Under the pieces are notes generated by a model. The model made no database searches and was not told the origin of the DNA. It saw nothing but the letters and a program-made list of their open reading frames with translations. The position numbers and the translations under genes are program-made. This document shows positions 37,180-46,876 of a stretch of DNA of 64,000 nucleotides, in pieces (within the stretch, counting starts at the first letter, position 1; every line of letters begins with the position of its first letter). The DNA is from Williamsia soli (GTDB lineage: Bacteria; Actinomycetota; Actinomycetes; Mycobacteriales; Mycobacteriaceae). Where the stretch lies: contig NZ_JAFRDR010000008.1 of the NCBI RefSeq assembly GCF_017377795.1, forward strand, positions 1 to 64,000, written 5' to 3'.

Positions 37180-39065
37180 GCCCGCACCGCCTTCCGTACG
37201 TTCACCGGCGGTCGCGGTGCCGGCAGACCGGTCTCGGCCTCGCACCGCTCCAAGATCTCGGGAATGGACGGACCCATGTCAAAGGTTTGGAGTTCACCGC
37301 GCTCCGAACGGATCGACTGACGCTTCGCCTCTGTAGCTCCGGTGTCGATCTCGCCGGCGTCATCACACACGACGCCGTACCCGTCTGCTGCTCCGGCCAC
37401 GCTGACCAGCCCGCGGCGAACCTCGAGCGCAACGAGCTCTGGTTCGCGTGCGAGCGGATCACCCCAACCGCCACCGCCCCAGGTGATGAAGTGCAGTACG
37501 TCGCCCCGCGCGACCTCGACGTCGTGGATCTTGCTGGGCAACACCTCGATCTCGCCGGAAGCCCGTTTGATCCACTTGGTGCCGCGTGCGCCGGGTTGGC
37601 CGCCGTTGACACCCCAGGGATAGGTGAGCCAGCGATCATCGTGAATCGCGATGGTGCCCGGCTCCTCGAAGTAATACGCGACGTCGACGCCATTGCCTCC
37701 GCGATGAAGTCCGGCACCCCCGGTGTCGGTGATCGTCTCCCACCGTTCCACGCGCAGCGGGTAGTACGACTCCAAGTACTCACACGGGATGTTCACGAAC
37801 GACGGCCAGAGCGAGTGCCCGTCCGGGCCGTCGCCGATCGGCCGGCCGGGGATGCCCCCGAATCCGATCGAGTACAGCTGGAACCACTCGCCGTCGCGCG
37901 GACCACCGTCGTAGTATCCCGAATACATGAAGTGCGGCGACGACGAGAACCCCGCCGCATTGAGGATTTCCGGGTTGTTCTGTCCCAGAAGGCCGCCGAA
38001 TAGGTCGAAGACCCGCCCGATGCCGTGATTGCGACCGTTCAGGGCTGCGGGGAAGCGCGGCTTCCAGAACGAGTCGTCGGGGATCGTGACGTCGATCAGT
38101 GGATAGAAGCCGTCATTCCAGAGGATCTGCGGATCGGCGATGGTGATCACGTAGATCCCGAAGAACATCCGGACGAGGTTCTCGTTGATGAAGTAGTTGA
38201 TCGGGCCGACCGCCTGCGCGGCATCTGCGCTGAAGTCGAGGTGGATCTTCTCGCCGTGTCGCGTCAGTTTGATCGTGAGCTTGTAAGGGCCGTAGCCACA
38301 GCCGTCGTCGCAGATGTAGTCGCTGAACTCGATGGTCTCGCCATCGACGAACAACGTTGCCAGAAGCACTTTCATGGCCTGGTAGTTGCGATCGAGGAGC
38401 GCGTCGAGCGCCGAGAGATAGACATCGACGCCGAATCGATCACACAGTTCGACGATGCGGCGCGACGCCGTGGTGCACGCCGCGACCAAACCGTTGAGAT
38501 CGGCGCGGTTCCAGTCGGGCATCCGGACCTGGTTCAGGATGATGTCGAGAGCGGTGTCGTTGAGTTCGCCCTTGTCGTAGAGCTTGAAGGGCGGGATGAT
38601 CACGCCTTCTTCGTAGATCGTGTGGGCGTCGGCCGGCATGGACGACGGCGTGCTACCGCCGACGTCCGACATGTGCCCGAACATGGACGACCACCCGACC
38701 ACGCGTCCGCTGTGGAAGATCGGCAACACGATGAGCCAGTCGTTGGCGTGACTGATCGCGGCGCCGCAGGCGTACGGGTCCGAGGTGAGAAGGATGTCGC
38801 CTTCACCGACCGTGCCGTCGAAGTTGTCGAGGAAGTCGGGGACGGACAGACCGAACTGTCCGACGACCATCTTGCCGCTCGGGTCGGCGATCAGCGGGAA
38901 CTCGTCGTGCTGTTCACGGATGCCGGGCGAGAGTGCGGTGCGGAACAGTACCTCGTCCATCTCGTACCGCGCGTTGCGGAGCGCGTTCTCGATGATGTCG
39001 AGGGTGACGGGGTCGACGGGGACTGTGTTCACCGGCGTGGTGGTCGTTTCGATGATGGTGGCCAT
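37176..39065 (-). CDS. hyuB: Hydantoinase/oxoprolinase B subunit
   Basis: HyuB-family subunit, 629 aa, of the ATP-dependent N-methylhydantoinase / acetone carboxylase / oxoprolinase superfamily. Visible: DPVTLDIIENALRNARYEMDEVLFRTA, VGEGDILLTSDPYACGAAISHANDW, FGHMSDVGGSTPSSMP and the Gly-rich TDTGGAGLHRGGNG. AGGAG 6 nt before the ATG. It partners the A subunit 63 bp upstream. Reaction type is ring opening or carboxylation with ATP; the adjoining amidase favours hydantoin or N-methylhydantoin-like cyclic ureides (inference). Confidence 0.92.
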   Translation of the reverse strand: MATIIETTTTPVNTVPVDPVTLDIIENALRNARYEMDEVLFRTALSPGIREQHDEFPLIADPSGKMVVGQFGLSVPDFLDNFDGTVGEGDILLTSDPYACGAAISHANDWLIVLPIFHSGRVVGWSSMFGHMSDVGGSTPSSMPADAHTIYEEGVIIPPFKLYDKGELNDTALDIILNQVRMPDWNRADLNGLVAACTTASRRIVELCDRFGVDVYLSALDALLDRNYQAMKVLLATLFVDGETIEFSDYICDDGCGYGPYKLTIKLTRHGEKIHLDFSADAAQAVGPINYFINENLVRMFFGIYVITIADPQILWNDGFYPLIDVTIPDDSFWKPRFPAALNGRNHGIGRVFDLFGGLLGQNNPEILNAAGFSSSPHFMYSGYYDGGPRDGEWFQLYSIGFGGIPGRPIGDGPDGHSLWPSFVNIPCEYLESYYPLRVERWETITDTGGAGLHRGGNGVDVAYYFEEPGTIAIHDDRWLTYPWGVNGGQPGARGTKWIKRASGEIEVLPSKIHDVEVARGDVLHFITWGGGGWGDPLAREPELVALEVRRGLVSVAGAADGYGVVCDDAGEIDTGATEAKRQSIRSERGELQTFDMGPSIPEILERCEAETGLPAPRPPVNVRKAVRA

Positions 39066-39128
39066 CAGAGTCTCCTACGGATGGGGTGGGTCTCGGTGGG
39101 ATGGGTGACGAGGTCAGAGCATCGTTGT

Positions 39129-41183
39129 TCAGACCGGGCGGATGAGAAGGCTGGCACTGGTATGGACGGTTGCGGCGTGACCGGAGAGAACGAGTGTGGT
39201 CGAGTCCATCTCGGTGATGACCGCAGGACCGGTCACCACATTTCCGGCAAGCAACTTCGACCGGTCGTAGATACCCGCCGACACGTACGCGCCGTCCATC
39301 CACACCTCGGTCGTCTTCACCAGGGCTGCCGCCGGATCGGCATTTCCTTGCGCCAGTTCCTTCCACGCGACCTCGGGGCGCGGACCACTGACGGTGACAC
39401 GCAGGTTGATGACTTCCCGCTCGTTCTTGAGGAGAAATGAGAAGAGCCGCTGGTGTTCGGCATCGAATGCCTCGCCGAGTCCGGCGAGCACCTCACCGCT
39501 CTCGAGGACCGCCGGATCGAGATCGACGGGGATCTCGAACCCCTGACCGTGGTACCGCAGGTCCACCTGATACTTGGCCGTCTGCTGTTCCGCCGGAACT
39601 CCCTCGGCCGCCAGACGCCCCGCTGCCGATTCAGCGAGTTCTGCCAACGCCGTACACAATTCGGAGTCGGTGGTCTCGGAGAACGCGCGGATCAGAGTGC
39701 GGGCACTCTCATCCCGCAGACACGTCGTCGCGTCGCCGTACGCACACAGGACGCCTGGCGACGGTGGCACGATGACCGGCCACGAGCCGGTGAGTTTGCC
39801 GAGTGCGTTCGCGTGCAGTGGACCGGCTCCACCGAACGAGACCAACGCGAAGTCGCGGGGGTCGAAGCCCTGCTGGACACTGACCAGGCGCAGCGCGCCG
39901 AACATGTTCTCGTTGACGATGTCGACGATCCCCGCGGCCGCGACCTCGGGGCTCGCGAGTCCCATGGCGTCGGCCACGGTGGCAACGGCCGTCCGCCCGG
40001 CCTCGACGTCGAGACTGACCTCACCGCCGGCCAGTTCACTGGGCAGATAGCCCAGGACCACATTGGCGTCGGTGACGGTCGGTTCGGTACCGCCAGCGCC
40101 GTACGCCGCCGGACCGGGGTCGGCACCCGCCGACTGCGGCCCCACACGAAGCGCTTTCGTCAGTTCGGGGACGTGGGCGATCGAACCCCCACCCGCACCG
40201 ACGGTGCGAACGTCGACGCTGGTCGCGCGGACCGACAGGTCACCGACCTTGGTCTCGCGACCGATCCGGGGCTCGCCCTTGAGTACCAGCGCGACATCGG
40301 TCGACGTGCCGCCCATGTCGAAGGTGAGGAAGTCGGTGAACCCGGCCTGCTCCGCGAACCAGACCGCTCCGGTCACCCCGCCGGCCGGCCCCGACAGCAG
40401 GAGCGACACCGGGTCCTCGGCGGCCTTGGCCGACTGCACCAGGCCGCCGTCACTCCGCAGGATCGACAGCGGCGCCTCGATCCCCTTCTCCCGCAAGGAG
40501 TTGTCGAGGTTACGCACATAGCGCGACACCTCCGGTTGGACGTAACTGTTGGCGACCGTGGTCAACGTCCGCTCGTACTCCCGCATCTCGGGGAGGACGT
40601 GGCTGGAGATCGACACCGGGATGCCGGGCAACTCCTCTTCCGCCCAGGCCGCGACCTGCTTCTCGTGGGCGTTGTTCGCGTAAGAATTGATCAGCGAGAT
40701 CGTCAGCGCCTCGATGCCGTTACCCGCCAGGGAACGCAACGCCGCCCGCGCCTGGTCCTCGTCCAGGGCCGTCACCTCCGAGGCGTCGGCCCCGATCCGG
40801 CCGATCACCTCGACCGTGTCCTCGAGCTTGGCCAGCGGTTCGGGTTTGGGCCAGATGATCCAGCCGGCCAGCCCGCCCGGTACGAACGAGCGGGCAATCT
40901 GCAGAACCTGACGGAATCCGTCCGTCGTCACCAGACCGACCTTGGCGCCCTTGTTCTGCAGGATGGCGTTGGTCGCCACCGTGGTGCCATGGAGGACCTG
41001 CCCGACTTTGGACAGGTTGATGCCCGCCTCGGCGCAGACTTTGGTCACGCCGTTGAGCACACCGATGGATTGGTCGGCGGGCGTGGACGGCGTTTTTGCC
41101 CGGAACGTGGTTCCGGAGGTCTCTTCGAGCAGCAGCACGTCGGTGAATGTGCCGCCGACGTCAACTCCGAGCCGGTATCGCAT
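39129..41183 (-). CDS. hyuA: Hydantoinase/oxoprolinase A subunit
   Basis: ATPase-like A subunit, 684 aa, of the hydantoinase/oxoprolinase family. N-terminal LGVDVGGTFTDVLLLEE is the actin-fold phosphate loop; HGTTVATNAILQ, the central FDMGGTSTDVALV and the C-terminal LVSFGGAGPLHANALGKL are conserved. Length is normal. GGAG precedes the ATG. Order in the operon: gntR, CoA transferase, hyuA, hyuB, amidase, all on the minus strand with short gaps or overlaps. Confidence 0.93.
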   Translation of the reverse strand: MRYRLGVDVGGTFTDVLLLEETSGTTFRAKTPSTPADQSIGVLNGVTKVCAEAGINLSKVGQVLHGTTVATNAILQNKGAKVGLVTTDGFRQVLQIARSFVPGGLAGWIIWPKPEPLAKLEDTVEVIGRIGADASEVTALDEDQARAALRSLAGNGIEALTISLINSYANNAHEKQVAAWAEEELPGIPVSISSHVLPEMREYERTLTTVANSYVQPEVSRYVRNLDNSLREKGIEAPLSILRSDGGLVQSAKAAEDPVSLLLSGPAGGVTGAVWFAEQAGFTDFLTFDMGGTSTDVALVLKGEPRIGRETKVGDLSVRATSVDVRTVGAGGGSIAHVPELTKALRVGPQSAGADPGPAAYGAGGTEPTVTDANVVLGYLPSELAGGEVSLDVEAGRTAVATVADAMGLASPEVAAAGIVDIVNENMFGALRLVSVQQGFDPRDFALVSFGGAGPLHANALGKLTGSWPVIVPPSPGVLCAYGDATTCLRDESARTLIRAFSETTDSELCTALAELAESAAGRLAAEGVPAEQQTAKYQVDLRYHGQGFEIPVDLDPAVLESGEVLAGLGEAFDAEHQRLFSFLLKNEREVINLRVTVSGPRPEVAWKELAQGNADPAAALVKTTEVWMDGAYVSAGIYDRSKLLAGNVVTGPAVITEMDSTTLVLSGHAATVHTSASLLIRPV

Positions 41184-41221
41184 ACGGATCTCCAGTGATG
41201 GTTGGTGTGGAAGGGCTGGTG

Positions 41222-42433
41222 TCAGATGGTGCCGCGCTCGACGAGCGCGGCCTGGTCGGAGTCGGTGAGTCCGAGCAGCGCGCCGTAGATGTCAGCGTTG
41301 TGCTCACCGAGTGCGGGGCCGGCGTGCCTGACGGCGCCGGGGGTCTTGCTCAGCTTGGGGAACACCCCGTGCATGGGGAACTCACCGAAGTCCGGGTGGG
41401 CCAGCTTCACAATTGCCTCACGCGCCGCGAAGTGCGGATCGGCGAACATGTCGCTCGCGGTGTAGATCCGCCCGGCCGGGACCCCCGCCTCGTGGAGCAA
41501 CTCCAGCAGTTCCTCGGTGCCGCGCTCGGCGGTCCAGGACGCGATCAACTCGTCCAATTCGTCCATGTTGACCCCGCGAGAGGCGTGGTCGCGGTACCGC
41601 GGGTCGTCGATCAGATCGGTCCGGTCCATGGCGGTCGCCAAACGCCCGAACACGCTGTCCTGGTTGGCCGCGACCAGGATCATGCTGTCCTCCTTGGTCG
41701 GATAGACGTTGCTCGGTGCGATGTTCGGCAGGACCGAACCCGTCCGCTCGCGCTGATAGCCGCCGATGGCCCATTCGGGCAGAAGCGACTCCATCATGGC
41801 GAGCACAGCCTCGTAGATGGCCGAGTCGACGACCTGCCCGACACCTGTCTTCTCTCGATGGTGAAGGGCGGCCAGGACACCGATCGTCGCGAAGACCGCT
41901 GCCAGGGAATCACCGAGTGAGATCCCGGCGCGGGACGGGGCGTTCGTCGGATCGCCCGTCACATAACGGATCCCACCCATCGCCTCGCCGATCGAACCGA
42001 ACCCGGCCCGGGCGGAATACGGACCACTCTGGCCATACCCGCTGACCCTGGCGATGATCAGCCCCGGATTGATCTCGTGCAGTTCTTCGACACCGAGGCC
42101 CCATCGTTCGAGTGTCCCCGGCCGGAAGTTCTCGACGACCACGTCGGCCTCGGCAATGATCTGACGGGCCAGATCCTGGCCTTCGGGACTTCGGAGATTG
42201 CAGGTGACCGACTTCTTGCCGCGGGCGACGACCGGCCACCACAGCGACTTGCCGTGTGCCTTCTCGCGGCCCCACTGTCTCATCGGGTCACCCACCCCCG
42301 GTGATTCGAGTTTGATCACCTCCGCACCGAAGTCGGCCAGCAGCTGACCACAAAACGGCCCGGCCAACAGTTGACCCATCTCGACGACCCTGAGGTCGGT
42401 CAACGGTCCGGCGGGTGCGTCTGCAGTTGTCAT
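41222..42433 (-). CDS. CaiB/BaiF family CoA transferase
   Basis: Class III CoA transferase of 403 aa. Visible: VVEMGQLLAGPFCGQLLADFGAEVIKLE, VVVENFRPGTLERWGL and the catalytic Asp in RAGISLGDSLAA; C-terminal GVPAGRIYTASDMFADPH is typical. It moves CoA between carboxylic acids, often from succinyl-CoA or acetyl-CoA. The start overlaps the gntR stop by ATGA. Because an HMG-CoA-lyase-like gene is divergent from this operon, a plausible role is activating a 3-hydroxy acid for retro-Claisen cleavage (inference). Confidence 0.9.
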   Translation of the reverse strand: MTTADAPAGPLTDLRVVEMGQLLAGPFCGQLLADFGAEVIKLESPGVGDPMRQWGREKAHGKSLWWPVVARGKKSVTCNLRSPEGQDLARQIIAEADVVVENFRPGTLERWGLGVEELHEINPGLIIARVSGYGQSGPYSARAGFGSIGEAMGGIRYVTGDPTNAPSRAGISLGDSLAAVFATIGVLAALHHREKTGVGQVVDSAIYEAVLAMMESLLPEWAIGGYQRERTGSVLPNIAPSNVYPTKEDSMILVAANQDSVFGRLATAMDRTDLIDDPRYRDHASRGVNMDELDELIASWTAERGTEELLELLHEAGVPAGRIYTASDMFADPHFAAREAIVKLAHPDFGEFPMHGVFPKLSKTPGAVRHAGPALGEHNADIYGALLGLTDSDQAALVERGTI

Positions 42434-43122
42434 GGCATGAACTCCTCACTCTGCCGGGCATCGACGACCGGCTCGGTATCTACTGTGAGCGCTTGTAACA
42501 GCACGGATTTGGCGGCCCGTACGTGTGCTCGCATGACTGATTCGGCCCACACCTCGTCGCGATTGCGCAACGCCGCCACCAGATCCCGATGGTGAGCACA
42601 GCTGCGGGTGAGATCTTCGGGGGCATACCGATGGAACGTGCGCATGACCAGCGGCAGCTGGATGACGGCCCCGAGCATGGTGGTGAGCCGGTTGCTGGCA
42701 GCGGCGGCCCGCACGATGGCGTGGAACTCGTCGTTCAGCTGGGCGACGAGGTCGAGACGTTGCCGGGGTCCGGGAACTGCGGCGACCTCCATCAGGTCAC
42801 ACAGTTCGGTCATACGATCGAGGTCCTTACCGTCGATACGGCTCGCGGCGCGGACCGCGGCCATGGCCTCCAGCGTCATCCGGAGGTCGTAGATCTCCTC
42901 CAGGTCATCGGCCGTCCACTCGTAGACTCTTGCACCGCGGTGGGGCAAGACCTCGACCAATCCCTCCATCTCCAGGCGGCGTAGAGCCTCACGTACCGGC
43001 GTCCTGCTCGCATCGGTCAGCTCTGCGATCTCGACCTCGCCGAGGCGCGCGCCAGGCTGGTAACGACCATCGACGATGGCATCCCGGATGTGCGCGTACA
43101 CCCGGTCGACAGCACGAGTCAT
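42430..43122 (-). CDS. GntR-family regulator (FadR/FCD type)
   Basis: Regulator of 230 aa: N-terminal winged helix (VYAHIRDAIVDGRYQPGARLGEVEIAELTDASRTPVREALRRLEMEGLV) and an all-helical FCD effector domain from about residue 85 with metal-site-like residues DEFHAIVRAAA and HHRDLVAAL. FCD regulators usually sense small organic acids. First gene of the five-gene operon; very likely controls itself and the divergent lyase through palindromes in the gap. Confidence 0.92.
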   Translation of the reverse strand: MTRAVDRVYAHIRDAIVDGRYQPGARLGEVEIAELTDASRTPVREALRRLEMEGLVEVLPHRGARVYEWTADDLEEIYDLRMTLEAMAAVRAASRIDGKDLDRMTELCDLMEVAAVPGPRQRLDLVAQLNDEFHAIVRAAAASNRLTTMLGAVIQLPLVMRTFHRYAPEDLTRSCAHHRDLVAALRNRDEVWAESVMRAHVRAAKSVLLQALTVDTEPVVDARQSEEFMP

Positions 43123-43142
43123 TGATATCTCCGCATCTTCGT

Positions 43143-43154
43143 ATTGTTCACAAT
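43143..43154. promoter_or_regulatory. Candidate GntR operator 1 (ATTGT-N2-ACAAT)
   Basis: Perfect 5-bp inverted repeat ATTGTTCACAAT, 21 bp upstream of the gntR start in an AT-rich gap. FadR/FCD regulators commonly bind short palindromes with TNGT...ACNA half sites, so this fits autoregulation. Not tested against other copies. Confidence 0.45.
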
Positions 43155-43216
43155 CTAGGTAGCAAAAATAGTTTTGTCCCGCGTTTGAGTGTTAATTTTT
43201 TATTTCGTGAGGGCTA

Positions 43217-43226
43217 TTGCATACAA
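43217..43226. promoter_or_regulatory. Candidate GntR operator 2 (TTGCATACAA)
   Basis: TTGCATACAA differs by one base from the perfect palindrome TTGTATACAA, a form typical of FCD-type GntR sites. It lies 26 bp before the ATG of the HMG-CoA-lyase-like gene, where a bound regulator would block transcription. Confidence 0.4.
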
Positions 43227-43251
43227 CTAGGCCCGTGGGCAAAATGGACCA

Positions 43252-44148
43252 ATGACTGCGACAACGCTGGTGGAGGTCAGCCCCCGCGACGGGCTGCAGA
43301 ATGAGCAGACCCTGCTCTCGGTGGACGAGAAGGTCGAGTTGGTCAACCGCAGCGTTGCCGCGGGGGTCCGACGTATCGAGGCCGTCAGTTTCGTCAACCC
43401 CAAACGGGTGCCGCAGATGGCCGGCGCCGAAGAGGTCATGGCGCAGGTCCCCCGGTCACCCGACGTCTCCTACATCGGCCTCGTGCTCAATCGGCGTGGC
43501 CTCGAACGAGCACTGGCTGCCGGTGTGGACGAGGTGAACGCGGTTGTCGTCGCGACCGACGAGTTCAGCAGGCGTAACCAGGGTTGCACTGTCGACGAAG
43601 GCATTTTGGCCTGGGATGACATCGCCGCCGACGCCAAGGCCGCTGGGGTTCGCACCACCGTCACGATCGCCGCGTCCTTCGGTTGCCCGTTCTCGGGCGA
43701 CGTCGACCCCACCCGGGTGATCGAGCTCGCCGATCGACTTGCCCAGGCGGGTCCGGACGAGATCGCGCTGGCCGACACCATCGGCGTCGGCGTACCCCAG
43801 CAGGTCCGCATCCTCGCCGACGGACTGTCCCGAGTGGCACCGGGGGTCGCGCAGCGATGGCACTTCCACAACACCCGCAACACCGGATACGCCAACGCGC
43901 TCACCGCACTCGAGACCGGCGCCCACGCTCTGGACTCCAGCATCGGCGGATTCGGTGGCTGCCCGTTCGCGCCGGCGGCGACCGGCAACATCGCCTCCGA
44001 GGACTTGGTCTACGCCCTCAACCGATCCGGGGTCACCACCGGGGTGTCCCTCGAAACGCTCACCGAGACCGCGGCGTGGCTCGGGCAGCGCCTCGCCAAA
44101 GAGGTTCCTGCGCTTCTGGGCAGGGCGGGCAACTTCCCCACCGTGTGA
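43252..44148 (+). CDS. Hydroxymethylglutaryl-CoA lyase-like protein
   Basis: HMG-CoA lyase family TIM-barrel enzyme, 298 aa, in the DRE-TIM metallolyase group. VEVSPRDGLQNEQ is the catalytic N-terminal strand, RIEAVSFVNPKRVPQMAGAEEV, the metal-binding HFHNTRNTGYANAL, and GGFGGCPFAPAATGNIASEDLVY with the catalytic Cys loop. It cleaves a 3-hydroxyacyl-CoA by retro-Claisen reaction. Substrates in the family include HMG-CoA and related citramalyl-type CoA esters. Divergent from the gntR operon; its partner CoA transferase lies there. Confidence 0.88.
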   Translation: MTATTLVEVSPRDGLQNEQTLLSVDEKVELVNRSVAAGVRRIEAVSFVNPKRVPQMAGAEEVMAQVPRSPDVSYIGLVLNRRGLERALAAGVDEVNAVVVATDEFSRRNQGCTVDEGILAWDDIAADAKAAGVRTTVTIAASFGCPFSGDVDPTRVIELADRLAQAGPDEIALADTIGVGVPQQVRILADGLSRVAPGVAQRWHFHNTRNTGYANALTALETGAHALDSSIGGFGGCPFAPAATGNIASEDLVYALNRSGVTTGVSLETLTETAAWLGQRLAKEVPALLGRAGNFPTV

Positions 44149-44184
44149 ATTGCGCCCAGACCGCCAGGGGTTAGACTCGCCGGT

Positions 44185-44430
44185 GCAGTTGGTTTGACGA
44201 CATCCAGGTCTGGTGCGGAGCCCCGCGGTGACCGACTGTCGTCAGAGAAGCGCCGAGTAACGGCGTGAGAGGGAACCCGGTGAGAATCCGGGACTGTCCC
44301 GCAGCGGTATACGGAAGCGACCGCCGTCAGAGCACTGGGGAAATCCCTGGGAAGCGACGGTCAGTAGGTTCGGCAGGTGCGCCCATCGTGGCGCAGGCCG
44401 AGTGCCGTGAGTCCGAAGACCTGCCCGCTG
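44185..44430 (+). ncRNA. Cobalamin riboswitch upstream of metE
   Basis: Untranslated leader with the cobalamin-riboswitch landmarks in order: GGGAACCCGGTGAGAATCCG at about 44271-44290, then GGACTGTCCCGCAGCGGTAT, a variable paired region, and the 3-prime B12 box GTCCGAAGACCTGCC at 44411-44425. Followed at 44432-44452 by GCCGGACA / TGTCCGGC, an 8-bp hairpin that may serve as the expression platform. It sits on the coding strand of metE and should lower metE when cobalamin is present. The 5-prime edge is approximate. Confidence 0.93.
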
Positions 44431-44431
44431 T

Positions 44432-44452
44432 GCCGGACACGCCGTGTCCGGC
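44432..44452 (+). terminator. Hairpin after the B12 box (possible expression platform)
   Basis: Perfect 8-bp arms GCCGGACA (44432-44439) and TGTCCGGC (44445-44452) with a 5-nt loop, just after the riboswitch B12 box. No T-run follows, so it may act as a Rho-linked or translational control element rather than a classic intrinsic terminator. About 140 bp of further leader separates it from the metE start; I see no gene there. Confidence 0.5.
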
Positions 44453-44594
44453 GGCTTGCTGCCTCGTGGAATGGGCGGGTTGCCGGAGACAAGCCATTGG
44501 GCGGAGCTGTACCCACCCGTGGCGGCTTTGGGCTTCTTCGGCTGTCCGTCTTCAGGTGGCGACCATTCCGTCGCAATTTTGGAGGACGTCCATC

Positions 44595-46868
44595 GTGACT
44601 GCCGAACTCTTCACCACCACCATCACCGGCGCCGCCCGGATCGGGCCGAACCGGGAACTCAAGCGCGCCACCGAGTCCTATTGGGCCGGACGAATCGACC
44701 GCATCGAACTCGACGGGGTGGCCGCCGGTCTGCGCCGCGACGCCTGGACTGCACTGAGCAATGCGGGACTCGACTCGGTGCCGGTCAACACCTTCTCGTA
44801 TTACGACCAGATCCTCGACACCGCTGAGCTCCTCGGCGCGCTGCCGACGCGATATGCCGGTATCGACGATGACCTCGACCGCTACTTCGCCGCCGCCCGC
44901 GGGACCAGCAACCTCGCTCCATTGGAGATGACCAAGTGGTTCGACACGAACTACCACTATCTCGTTCCCGAGATCAGTGACGAGATCACGTTCACCCTGC
45001 ATCCGCAGAAGGTTCTCTCCGAGCTCGAAGAAGCTCGTGCTCAGCGTGTTCCGGCCCGGCCGGTCATCATCGGGCCGATCACGTTCCTGTTGCTGGGCAA
45101 GGCTGTGGATGGCGGAGTCCCACCCATCAACCGGGTGGATGAGTTGACGCCGCTGTATGTCGATCTCCTCGGTCGGCTCGAGGACGCCGGCGCCTCCTGG
45201 GTCCAGTTCGACGAGCCCGCTCTGTGCACCGACCTGAGTCCGGAGGTTCTTGCCGCGGTCAGCCGGGTGTACAAGGCGATCGCCGCCGACTACAGCCGGC
45301 CGGCCATCATGGTCACGAGTTACTTCGGCGACCTGCGTGAGGCCTTGCCGGTGCTGGCCAAGACCAGCGTCGAAGCCCTCGGTCTCGACCTCGTCAGCGC
45401 TGATCCCGACGCCATTGCGGCGGTTCCGGAGCTCCGGACCAAGCACGTCGTCGCCGGCGTGGTGGACGGCCGCAACATCTGGCGCACCGATCTCGACAAG
45501 GCGCTCGCCACCCTGGGCACGCTTCTCGGCTCAGTCGGTTCGCTCGCCGTTTCGACATCGTGCTCGACCCTGCACGTGCCCTACAGCCTCGACCCCGAGG
45601 ACGAACTGGACGACGAGTTGCGGAGCCGGCTCGCCTTCGCTGCGGAGAAGGTCTCCGAGGTGGTGACGCTGTCGCGGGCGTTGCGCCATGGACGCGACAC
45701 CGTGCGTGAGGAGTTCGCTGCATCGGCCGCGGTACAGGCTTCACGTGAGGCCGATCCTCGGCTGCGCAACAACGACATCCGCGCGCGGTTGTCGTCGGTG
45801 CTCTCCGGTGGCGTGACCCGCGGTCCGGCGGCGGAACGCCTGGTCGAACAGACCCGGCGACTGGGTCTGCCCGCGCTACCGACCACCACGATCGGGTCGT
45901 ATCCGCAGACGTCGGCGATCCGGGTCGCCCGCGCGCAGCGCCGGTCCGGCGAGATCGACAACGCCGAATACCAGCGGCGCATGCGGTCTGAGATCGCCGA
46001 TGTCATCACGCTGCAGGAAGAGCTCGGGCTGGACGTGCTGGTTCACGGTGAACCTGAACGCAACGACATGGTGCAGTATTTCGCCGAGCAGCTCGACGGG
46101 TTCTTCGCAACAGCGAACGGTTGGGTGCAATCGTACGGAACCCGTTGTGTGCGACCACCGATCCTCTATGGCGACGTCGCACGCCCGACTCCCATGACCG
46201 TCGACTGGATCACCTACGCACAATCTCTGACCAGCAAACCGGTCAAAGGCATGCTGACAGGTCCTGTGACCATCCTCGCGTGGTCGTTCGTCCGCGACGA
46301 CCAGCCGCTGGCCGACACCGCGAATCAGATCGCCCTGGCGATCCGTGACGAAACGGTGGACCTGCAGTCGGCCGGTGTGGCCATCATCCAGGTCGACGAG
46401 CCCGCATTGCGAGAGTTGTTGCCACTGCGATCATCCGACAAACCCGGCTACCTGCAATGGGCCGTCCGTGCATTCCGGCTGTCGACATCCGGGGTTGCGG
46501 ACTCGACGCAGATCCACACCCACCTGTGCTACTCGGAGTTCGGTGAGGTCATCGGTGCAATCGCAGATCTCGACGCCGATGTGACCTCGATCGAGGCCGC
46601 CCGGTCACGCATGGAGGTGCTCGAAGACCTCAACGGCATCGGGTTCTCGAACAGCGTGGGTCCCGGTGTCTACGACATCCATTCACCTCGGGTCCCGTCG
46701 ACCGACGAGATCACCGAGTCGCTGCGAAGTGCCCTCAAGGCAGTTCCGGCGCAACGACTGTGGGTGAATCCCGACTGCGGACTCAAGACCCGCGGGCCGA
46801 TCGAGGTCAAGGAATCTCTCCGAAATCTTGTGGCTGCCACCGCGGCGGTCCGGGCCGATCTCGGCTAA
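44595..46868 (+). CDS. metE: Cobalamin-independent methionine synthase
   Basis: MetE, 757 aa: transfers a methyl group from 5-methyltetrahydropteroyl-triglutamate to homocysteine. Two TIM-barrel halves; the zinc site is visible as His and Cys in [12 protein letters not shown] and Cys in [11 protein letters not shown], with conserved [11 protein letters not shown] and [16 protein letters not shown]. The GTG at 44595 has GGAGG upstream and matches the MetE N-terminus (an upstream frame crosses the riboswitch and is not coding). Controlled by the cobalamin riboswitch. Converges on the tetR gene across a stem-loop. Confidence 0.97.
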   Translation: MTAELFTTTITGAARIGPNRELKRATESYWAGRIDRIELDGVAAGLRRDAWTALSNAGLDSVPVNTFSYYDQILDTAELLGALPTRYAGIDDDLDRYFAAARGTSNLAPLEMTKWFDTNYHYLVPEISDEITFTLHPQKVLSELEEARAQRVPARPVIIGPITFLLLGKAVDGGVPPINRVDELTPLYVDLLGRLEDAGASWVQFDEPALCTDLSPEVLAAVSRVYKAIAADYSRPAIMVTSYFGDLREALPVLAKTSVEALGLDLVSADPDAIAAVPELRTKHVVAGVVDGRNIWRTDLDKALATLGTLLGSVGSLAVSTSCSTLHVPYSLDPEDELDDELRSRLAFAAEKVSEVVTLSRALRHGRDTVREEFAASAAVQASREADPRLRNNDIRARLSSVLSGGVTRGPAAERLVEQTRRLGLPALPTTTIGSYPQTSAIRVARAQRRSGEIDNAEYQRRMRSEIADVITLQEELGLDVLVHGEPERNDMVQYFAEQLDGFFATANGWVQSYGTRCVRPPILYGDVARPTPMTVDWITYAQSLTSKPVKGMLTGPVTILAWSFVRDDQPLADTANQIALAIRDETVDLQSAGVAIIQVDEPALRELLPLRSSDKPGYLQWAVRAFRLSTSGVADSTQIHTHLCYSEFGEVIGAIADLDADVTSIEAARSRMEVLEDLNGIGFSNSVGPGVYDIHSPRVPSTDEITESLRSALKAVPAQRLWVNPDCGLKTRGPIEVKESLRNLVAATAAVRADLG

Positions 46869-46876
46869 ACCGATAG

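Noticed and set aside
39453-41198. 581-codon plus-strand open frame
   Set aside because: Antisense of hyuA, Arg/Gly/Asp-rich with no recognisable domain.
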